Assembly: GCA_025559845.1 (NCBI GenBank) | Contig: CP048469.1 | Location: forward strand, 1 to 64,000 | Length of the DNA: 64,000 bases | DNA from: Agrobacterium tumefaciens | GTDB lineage: Bacteria; Pseudomonadota; Alphaproteobacteria; Rhizobiales; Rhizobiaceae | Direction: 5' to 3' | Shown: positions 58,497 through 64,000 of the stretch, piece after piece | Layout of the letters: each line of letters begins with the position of its first letter | Numbering within the stretch: the first letter of the stretch is position 1 | Notes under the pieces: generated by a model | Seen by the model: only the letters and a program-made list of their open reading frames with translations | Told to the model about the DNA's origin: nothing | The model's database searches: none | Translations under genes and position numbers: made by a program

Positions 58497-60295
58497 TTCG
58501 ATTGCACCGGCTTTCGTTTGAACAACCCCTTGAGATTGTCAAACAGTTCTATCTTGGCACCGTGGCGCTTCATGATGACAGCCTGCTGCGTAACCGACAG
58601 CGTGTTGTTCCATGCCCAGTAGATGACGAGACCTGCAGGGAAGGAAGCCAGCATGAAGGTAAACACCAGCGGCATCCAGGTGAAGATCATGGCCTGGGTC
58701 GGATCTGGCGGCGTCGGGTTCATGCGCATCTGAACGAACATGGTGATGCCCATGATAAGCGGCCATACACCGATCATCAGGAAGTGCGGAACGTCGTAAG
58801 GCAGCAATCCGAAGAGGTTGAAGAGCGATGTCGGATCGGGCGCGGAGAGGTCGTGAATCCAGCCAAAGAACGGCGCATGGCGCATTTCGATGGTGACGTA
58901 GATGACCTTGTAGAGCGCAAAGAAGACCGGGATCTGCAGAAGCATCGGCCAGCAGCCGGCAACCGGGTTGATCTTCTCTTCCTTGTACAGCTGCATCATC
59001 GCCTGCTGCATGGCCATGCGGTCATCGCCATGCTTGGCTTTCAACTCTTCCATCTTCGGCTGAACGCGCTTCATGTTGGCCATGGAAGCGTACTGCTTGC
59101 TTGCCAGCGGGAAGAACAGAAGCTTCACGACAATGGTGGTGAGCAGGATGGCGACGCCGAAGTTGCCAAAATAACGGAAGAAGAAGTCCATCATTTTGAA
59201 CATTGGCTTGGTGATGAAGTAGAACCAGCCCCAGTCGATCAGGAGGTCGAACTTCGGAATGGCATACTGCGACTCGTAACGGTCAACCAGCGGCACTTCC
59301 TTGGCGCCGGCGAAAACGAGGCTCTTCATTTCGATCGACTGGCCGGGCTCGACCGTCAGAGTGTCGGCCTTGAAGTCGGCCTGGTAACGCGGCTGGCCGT
59401 CGGTGAAATGCGAATAACGCGCTTCGAACGGCGTCGTCTGCGGCGGAACGATCGCTGCCGCCCAGTACTTGTCGGTGATGCCGAGCCAGCCGCCAGTTGC
59501 CTTGGCAACCGTAACAGGTGCTTCTTCGACATCCTTGTATTTTTCTTCCGTCAGGCTGCCGTCGGCGCCGGAGACGCCGAGAAAGCCTTCGTGAATAACG
59601 AACACCGACGGCGTCGCAGGCTTGTTGTTGCGTGTAACGCGGCCGTAGGTGGCAAAGGAAACAGCTTCCTGGCCCGGGTTCTCGACCTTGTCGGCGACCG
59701 TGATCATATAATGCTCATCGATCGAGATGGTGCGCGAGAACAAAACGCCCTTGTCGTTTGTGTAGGTCAGGGTAACAGGCGTGGTTTCGGTCAGCTTGTC
59801 GCCGCTGGAAAGCGTCCAGACCGTCGCCGGTCCAGGCACAGAGCCAATCGCCGTACCGGCGATATAGCCGAGCTCGGCGAAGTAACCGTCCTTGGAGTCG
59901 GATGGGGAGAAGAGCGTGATGATCGGGCTCGAGTCATCTACGGTCTCATGGTATTCCTTGAGCCGGATGTCGTCGAAGCGTGCGCCCGTCAGGTTGATCG
60001 AGCCGGAAACAGCATTGGTGTCGATCGTGACGCGCTGGTTCTTGGCAAGAGATTCTTCGCGGGTCGCGGTTGCAGCCGGCTGAGCGGCGGAACCAGGCAG
60101 AGTCCCCTGGGCAGGCGCGGTCTGCGTACCGGTCTGCTGTGCACTTTGCTGCGTTGTCTGCTGCTGCGCCTGGCGAGCCTCTTCGGCGCGGCGCTGCTGC
60201 TCAATGCGTGGGTTCATGTAAAGGAATTGCCAGGCAAGGACGATGACAACCGAAAGGGCTATCGCGATGAAGTAATTGCGGTTCTTTTCCATCAT
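58493..60295 (-). CDS. yidC: Membrane protein insertase YidC
   Basis: Inserts and folds inner-membrane proteins, alone or with SecYEG. The 600-residue protein has TM1 (about 7-25), a Gln/Thr/Ala-rich linker, the large periplasmic beta domain (about 75-345) and the conserved 60KD insertase core with five further membrane helices ([22 protein letters not shown]..., [43 protein letters not shown]). It overlaps rnpA by 4 bases (ATGATG). Confidence 0.98.
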   Translation of the reverse strand: MMEKNRNYFIAIALSVVIVLAWQFLYMNPRIEQQRRAEEARQAQQQTTQQSAQQTGTQTAPAQGTLPGSAAQPAATATREESLAKNQRVTIDTNAVSGSINLTGARFDDIRLKEYHETVDDSSPIITLFSPSDSKDGYFAELGYIAGTAIGSVPGPATVWTLSSGDKLTETTPVTLTYTNDKGVLFSRTISIDEHYMITVADKVENPGQEAVSFATYGRVTRNNKPATPSVFVIHEGFLGVSGADGSLTEEKYKDVEEAPVTVAKATGGWLGITDKYWAAAIVPPQTTPFEARYSHFTDGQPRYQADFKADTLTVEPGQSIEMKSLVFAGAKEVPLVDRYESQYAIPKFDLLIDWGWFYFITKPMFKMMDFFFRYFGNFGVAILLTTIVVKLLFFPLASKQYASMANMKRVQPKMEELKAKHGDDRMAMQQAMMQLYKEEKINPVAGCWPMLLQIPVFFALYKVIYVTIEMRHAPFFGWIHDLSAPDPTSLFNLFGLLPYDVPHFLMIGVWPLIMGITMFVQMRMNPTPPDPTQAMIFTWMPLVFTFMLASFPAGLVIYWAWNNTLSVTQQAVIMKRHGAKIELFDNLKGLFKRKPVQSK

Positions 60296-60675
60296 TCTTT
60301 CCTGGAGCGGGTCTCCTGGGACCGTTTCGGTTTCGCCGTTCCTTCAATCCGCTCGATCAGGAGCGACTGGAGTTTCGGGAAGGTTACATCAAGAACATCC
60401 CGGCGGGCGACAATCACATAATCATGGCCGGGCTTCATTGCGAATCCGGCAGAAAGCCTCACGGCCTCTTTCAGGCGGCGGCGCATGCGATTTCGCTCGA
60501 CCGCGTTTCCCTGCCTTTTCGTCACGGTAAAGCCGACGCGTGGGTCGGTCTCCGGGGATTGGCGATTGAGCACTTCCATGAGGAAGATACCGCCGCGCCT
60601 TTTTTCTCCCGCCTGAACGGCAAGGAAATCCGACCGGTTTTTCAACCGGTCGGGTCTCTTTTTACATTGCGTCAT
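60292..60675 (-). CDS. rnpA: Ribonuclease P protein component
   Basis: Protein subunit of RNase P, which matures tRNA 5' ends. 127 residues with the RNR motif in [21 protein letters not shown] and a basic tail. It lies 35 bases after rpmH and overlaps the yidC start. The first codons contain a perfect 10-base inverted repeat. Confidence 0.97.
   Translation of the reverse strand: MTQCKKRPDRLKNRSDFLAVQAGEKRRGGIFLMEVLNRQSPETDPRVGFTVTKRQGNAVERNRMRRRLKEAVRLSAGFAMKPGHDYVIVARRDVLDVTFPKLQSLLIERIEGTAKPKRSQETRSRKE
60630..60653 (-). promoter_or_regulatory. Perfect inverted repeat inside the rnpA 5' coding region
   Basis: CCGACCGGTT (60630-60639), loop of 4, AACCGGTCGG (60644-60653), about 20-45 bases inside rnpA. 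The RNA stem could limit rnpA translation; on the plus strand it is followed by a T-rich run like a terminator. Confidence 0.6.
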
Positions 60676-60710
60676 GTGCCCGCGACTTTCATCGGGCCAC
60701 AGGGCGGCAA

Positions 60711-60848
60711 TTAAGCCGACAGACGCGCGCGGCCACGCGCACGGCGGGCTGCGAGAACTTTACGGCCGCCAGCAGTTGCCATGCGGGCGCGGAAGCCGTG
60801 ACGGCGCTTGCGAACAAGCTTGGACGGTTGGTAGGTACGCTTCGACAT
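60711..60848 (-). CDS. rpmH: Ribosomal protein bL34
   Basis: 45-codon gene read from the minus strand: [19 protein letters not shown] followed by [21 protein letters not shown] and RARLSA, the standard bL34 sequence. Start ATG at 60848. First gene of rpmH-rnpA-yidC-engB, which in many bacteria lies beside dnaA and oriC but here is 60 kb away. Confidence 0.98.
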   Translation of the reverse strand: MSKRTYQPSKLVRKRRHGFRARMATAGGRKVLAARRARGRARLSA

Positions 60849-60964
60849 TTATTTAATACCGCGGTGTGCGGCCCTTCTTGAATTTGCACTATTTGCAAGA
60901 GCGTTTCGTTTTTTGCACGGCTGATCCCGCCTGGGCGAGCTTTCAAAGGCCGAGCGTGCGCGGC

Positions 60965-60993
60965 TTATAAGGGCATAGGGCAAGCAAAGTCAA
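60965..60993 (-). promoter_or_regulatory. Strong housekeeping promoter of rpmH-rnpA-yidC-engB
   Basis: Minus-strand TTGACT (forward 60988-60993), exactly 17 bases, TTATAA (forward 60965-60970). The expected start near 60958 gives a leader of about 110 bases. The rest of the 352-base gap 60849-61200 shows no gene; toward the chemoreceptor it holds an 8-base inverted repeat, ATGCCAGC (61153-61160) and GCTGGCAT (61178-61185). Confidence 0.7.
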
Positions 60994-61200
60994 TCGCTGA
61001 AGGGGTTTTGGCGGATCACCTCTTCGGGAAAATGCGATTCCTGTCGTTCATCTATGAACCGTCCCCGGCAAGAGATTCGGGCACTGGAGGAAAGATAAAA
61101 TTCGAAATTCTTTCTTAACGCTGCATTGATAGATCTTGTAGCGAGAAAGGTTATGCCAGCTTCCTATTTTCTGAGCGGCTGGCATTTTCGCTGAGGGGGA

Positions 61201-63231
61201 ATGATTTTGAGAATTCGTGGTCGTATCAATCTTCTTGTCGGGCTCATGAGCCTGGTCGCCTGCACGATTGGCGGGCTTTCCATCTATGCGGTCAGTGAAT
61301 TCCGGGTCAGGACGGCAGAATTCGAAAGTGCTGCGGAACGCGCCTACAAGGGTGAATCCCTCAATCGTCTGGTGACCGCCGTCGTCATGGAAGCGCGTGG
61401 TATCTATGCGGCGCCCGATGCTGCAACCGCGGCACCTTTCGCGGAAGGCATCGTCAAGAACCTCGATGCCATGGAAAATCTTATCGCAGCCTGGACCCCG
61501 CTCGTTCCGGCGCAGCAAAAAGCGGCATTTGACAATCTTGTCAGCCGTTTCAAGGAATTTAAGGCGTTCCGTCTGGAGACTGCGCGTCTTAGCAAGGAGG
61601 TCGGTCCTCAGGCGGCGAACCAGCAGGGCAACAACGACGCGAACCGCGCTAACCGCAAGGCCTATCAGGCGGAAATCGATGCCGTCGTGAAAAGCGACAT
61701 CGCCGAACTCGGCGTCATTGAAAAGGGAATGGTGAGCTTCGGAACCATGATGTTCTGGGCCGTCGCCATCGTAACGTTCATCGGTATTCTGATCGGTGCG
61801 GCTTTTGGTCTGTACATTGGCACGCGGCAGCTCAGCCAGCCCATCCGCAAGGTCTCGGACGTCATGAGTGCGGTAGCGGATGGCGACCTGGACGCTGACG
61901 TGCCTTACCTTGGTCGCAAGGACGAAATCGGCGAGATGGCCGCTGCCGTTGAAGTTTTCAAGCAGAACGGTCGCGCAATGCGTGACATGAATGCCCAGGA
62001 AGCGGCCATGCGGGCGAAAAGCGATGATCTGCAGGCCGGGATGGCGGTGGTCGTTGATGCCGCTGCTCAGGGTGATTTCCGCCGTCGGATCGAAAAGGAT
62101 TACGGTGACGAAAACCTCAACCGTTTTGCACAGAACATCAATGCTCTACTCGTCGGTGTCGATAACGGCGTGTCCGAAGTCAGCCGCGTTATCGAAAGCC
62201 TTGCCCAGGGCGATCTGACGCGCTCGATGGAAGGCGATTTCCGCGGCGTTTTCGCCGGGCTGCAGTCAAACGTCAATCAGACGCTTCTGAAGCTGCGCGA
62301 AACCATGGGTGAGGTGCGCAGCAGCACCGAGGGTATCAGCGGCAACGCCAACGAACTTCGCTCCGCCGCAGACGATCTGTCGAAAAGAACCGAGCAGCAG
62401 GCCGCAGCCCTTGAGGAAACGTCTGCCGCGCTCGACGAGATCACCGCTGTGGTTCGCAATTCCACCGACCGTGCGCAGGAAGCCAGCCAGATGGTTTCCG
62501 AGGCAAAGGAAAAGACCGAGGAATCCTCCAAGGTCGTCGGCGATGCGGTTTCAGCGATGGATCGTATCGAGCAGGCTTCACGGGAAATCAGCCAGATCAT
62601 CAATGTTATCGACGAGATCGCTTTTCAGACGAACCTTCTGGCGTTGAACGCCGGTGTGGAAGCCGCGCGTGCCGGTGAAGCCGGCAAGGGCTTTGCCGTC
62701 GTCGCTCAGGAGGTCCGTGAGCTTGCCCAGCGTTCTGCAACCGCTGCGAAGGATATCAAGGCGCTGATCACCAAATCCGGTGAGGAGGTTGGCCGTGGTG
62801 TCTCGCTGGTTCAAAAGACCGGCAATGCGCTGAGCGAAATCGAAACCCGTGTTCTTGCGATCAACGAGCACATCCATTCCATTGCGACAGCGGCCAGAGA
62901 GCAGTCCACGGGCTTGCAGGAAGTCAGTACCGCCATCAACCAGATGGATCAGGTCACACAGCGCAATGCCGCCATGGTCGAAGAGACGTCTGCAGCAACG
63001 CACAAGCTGAGCAGTGAGGCGGGCCATCTGGTAAGCCTCGTGGCACGCTTCAAGCTGGGTAGCGAAGACGGTCAGGCTCATCTCCGCTTCAAACCTCAGT
63101 CGCGCCCGGTTGCCGTATCGGAGCGCTCAGCACCAGTGCCTTCGCCGGCACGCAGACTGGTCAGCAGTGTCGGTCGCGCAATGAATGGTCAGGCGGTTGC
63201 ACAGGTGGATGGCGACTGGCAGGAATTCTGA
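61201..63231 (+). CDS. Methyl-accepting chemotaxis protein with two HAMP domains
   Basis: 676-residue chemoreceptor: TM1 about 9-30, a helical periplasmic sensor of about 150 residues (four-helix-bundle type), TM2 about 183-206, HAMP 1 (about 207-260), a second HAMP-like segment (about 275-350, [27 protein letters not shown] and [19 protein letters not shown]), then the signalling domain with tip [31 protein letters not shown]. It ends in GDWQEF, the xWxxF CheR-tether type, like the receptor at 49.4 kb. GAGGGG precedes the ATG. A terminator follows. Confidence 0.94.
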   Translation: MILRIRGRINLLVGLMSLVACTIGGLSIYAVSEFRVRTAEFESAAERAYKGESLNRLVTAVVMEARGIYAAPDAATAAPFAEGIVKNLDAMENLIAAWTPLVPAQQKAAFDNLVSRFKEFKAFRLETARLSKEVGPQAANQQGNNDANRANRKAYQAEIDAVVKSDIAELGVIEKGMVSFGTMMFWAVAIVTFIGILIGAAFGLYIGTRQLSQPIRKVSDVMSAVADGDLDADVPYLGRKDEIGEMAAAVEVFKQNGRAMRDMNAQEAAMRAKSDDLQAGMAVVVDAAAQGDFRRRIEKDYGDENLNRFAQNINALLVGVDNGVSEVSRVIESLAQGDLTRSMEGDFRGVFAGLQSNVNQTLLKLRETMGEVRSSTEGISGNANELRSAADDLSKRTEQQAAALEETSAALDEITAVVRNSTDRAQEASQMVSEAKEKTEESSKVVGDAVSAMDRIEQASREISQIINVIDEIAFQTNLLALNAGVEAARAGEAGKGFAVVAQEVRELAQRSATAAKDIKALITKSGEEVGRGVSLVQKTGNALSEIETRVLAINEHIHSIATAAREQSTGLQEVSTAINQMDQVTQRNAAMVEETSAATHKLSSEAGHLVSLVARFKLGSEDGQAHLRFKPQSRPVAVSERSAPVPSPARRLVSSVGRAMNGQAVAQVDGDWQEF

Positions 63232-63259
63232 GCAGGGCATAACCAATGCATCTCGTTGG

Positions 63260-63289
63260 AGCGCCGCCTTTTCGGGCGGCGCTTTTTTG
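63260..63289 (+). terminator. Terminator after the second chemoreceptor
   Basis: AGCGCCGCC (63260-63268), loop ttttcg, GGCGGCGCT (63275-63283) followed by Ts to 63288. Confidence 0.9.
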
Positions 63290-63357
63290 CTGGCCGACGG
63301 CTTTGCCGACGCATTGGAAAAATGTTCGTTTGCTCCTATGATTGTATCCGCATTTGA

Positions 63358-64000
63358 ATGAGCCGTTCCAAGAAACCGACGGCGGATACAGGACTGGCCC
63401 GGTTGTTTTCAAAAGGCGTAGACAGTTTGAAAGGTGAGGAGAGCGAGCCCGGCCCGGGTATAACGGGACTGACGGCAGGTCTTTCCGGTCGCCTGCTCTT
63501 GTTGACCGTGATCTTTGTCATGATTGCCGAAGTGCTGATCTTCGTGCCATCTGTCGCCAACATGCGCCTGTCCTGGCTGCGTGACCGGCTGAACACGGCG
63601 GCCGCCGCCGGCGCCGTGATTGATGGCTTGCAGGCGGAGCTGCCGCAAAGCGTTCAGAACGACACCTTAATGGCGACAGGTGCCAAGCTCATCGCTCTGC
63701 GCAAGGATGGCACGTCGAGGCTCTTGGCTGCGGCTGAAACGCCCCCTGGTGTGGATGAGCAGTACGATCTTTCCGATGTCTCGCAGTTGACGGCCGTGCG
63801 GGACGCTTTCTCCACGCTGCTCTTCGGCGGCAACAGGGTAATCCGGGTTTTTGATGTCGTCGGAGACAGTGACACCATTATCGAACTGGTGATTGGTGAG
63901 TACAAGCTGCGGGCGGCGATGCTCGCTTATGCGCGCAACGTTTTCCTGATCTCGATCGTGCTGTCGTTGATAACGGCGGTGCTGATCTTCGTCTCCATAA
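63358..64000 (+). CDS. Membrane sensor protein, probably a histidine kinase, 5' part only
   Basis: Open from the ATG at 63358 (MSRSKKPTADTGLARLFSKG) through the window end, so only the first 214 codons are seen. A cytoplasmic N-terminus of about 45 residues, TM1 about 45-66 (LLLLTVIFVMIAEVLIFVPSVA), a periplasmic sensor of about 125 residues, and TM2 from about 194. This two-membrane-helix layout is that of a sensor histidine kinase or receptor; the kinase domain would lie beyond base 64000. It stands behind the chemoreceptor terminator. Confidence 0.75.
   Translation, partial: MSRSKKPTADTGLARLFSKGVDSLKGEESEPGPGITGLTAGLSGRLLLLTVIFVMIAEVLIFVPSVANMRLSWLRDRLNTAAAAGAVIDGLQAELPQSVQNDTLMATGAKLIALRKDGTSRLLAAAETPPGVDEQYDLSDVSQLTAVRDAFSTLLFGGNRVIRVFDVVGDSDTIIELVIGEYKLRAAMLAYARNVFLISIVLSLITAVLIFVSI

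Noticed and set aside
58502..60421. 639-codon open frame on the plus strand
   Set aside because: Exactly antisense to yidC and part of rnpA; composition of a shadow frame.
60883..60903. Mur/MRS-like TTGCA repeats in the rpmH leader (TTGCACTATTTGCA)
   Set aside because: Short and inside the leader of a housekeeping ribosomal operon; chance is the simpler explanation.
60849..61200. oriC in the rpmH-upstream gap
   Set aside because: No cluster of TTATNCACA boxes or AT-rich unwinding element; rather a promoter for rpmH.

Overview
The window reads as a stretch of the main chromosome of a Rhizobiaceae alphaproteobacterium, most likely Agrobacterium or a close Rhizobium. The grounds are the gene content and order (dnaA alone without dnaN; rph-rdgB-hemW; hrcA-grpE; lptC-lptA-lptB-rpoN-hpf-ptsN; tsaB-rimI-fur-olsA-miaB-phoH-ybeY-corC-lnt-xre-metK; def-fmt-truA-dapE-dapD), both ornithine-lipid genes olsB and olsA, a Mur-like Fur, and Rhizobiales-type protein sequences. 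Base 1 is the A of the dnaA ATG, as in a circular chromosome rotated to dnaA. I see no transposase, integrase, phage gene, CRISPR array, rRNA or tRNA, and no region of clearly foreign composition; this is dense, conserved core genome.

Layout: 1-6.3 kb, dnaA, then leftward rph-rdgB-hemW, then the heat-shock pair hrcA and grpE. 6.3-11.5 kb, leftward lipopolysaccharide-export genes lptC, lptA, lptB followed by rpoN, hpf and ptsN. 11.7-16 kb, rightward sppA, ihfB, a LapA-like membrane protein, two RNA methyltransferases and lspA. 16-32 kb, a hybrid histidine kinase with an extra degenerate receiver, olsB behind a PHO box, mutS, glnD, murJ, a VOC protein, trpS, a universal stress protein, a NifU-like protein behind an Irr-type palindrome, tsaB, rimI, fur/mur and olsA. 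32-41 kb, miaB-phoH-ybeY-corC-lnt (the same order as in E. coli), an XRE regulator, metK and trmB. 41-49 kb, leftward rbsK and rmuC, rightward def-fmt-truA, leftward dapD-dapE-membrane protein, then a LOG-family protein. 49-57 kb, a chemoreceptor, a nucleoside hydrolase, a small heat-shock gene with a sigma-32-type promoter and a ROSE-type RNA thermometer, DUF1150, an EF-hand protein, a pyrimidine 5'-nucleotidase, a DMT transporter, argB and an orphan truncated anti-sigma-like protein. 57.8-60.9 kb, leftward rpmH-rnpA-yidC-engB. 61-64 kb, a second chemoreceptor and the 5' part of a membrane sensor protein that leaves the window.

Common themes are envelope building (lpt genes, lspA, lnt, murJ, yidC, ols genes, dap genes), RNA and translation maturation (miaB, tsaB, rimI, truA, trmB, def, fmt, ybeY, rph, rnpA), proteostasis and stress (hrcA, grpE, Hsp20, hpf, Usp) and signalling (glnD, ptsN, rpoN, hybrid kinase, chemoreceptors).

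I did not find a previously undescribed multi-gene system. The observations most worth checking are regulatory: a ROSE element with bulged-G UCGCU before hsp20; a PHO box in the -35 position of olsB; an Irr-like palindrome across the start of the NifU-like gene; a sigma-54 type site pointing opposite to, and overlapping, the likely rpoN promoter; and long palindromes upstream of the XRE regulator and of metK. All promoter, operator and terminator calls were made by eye.
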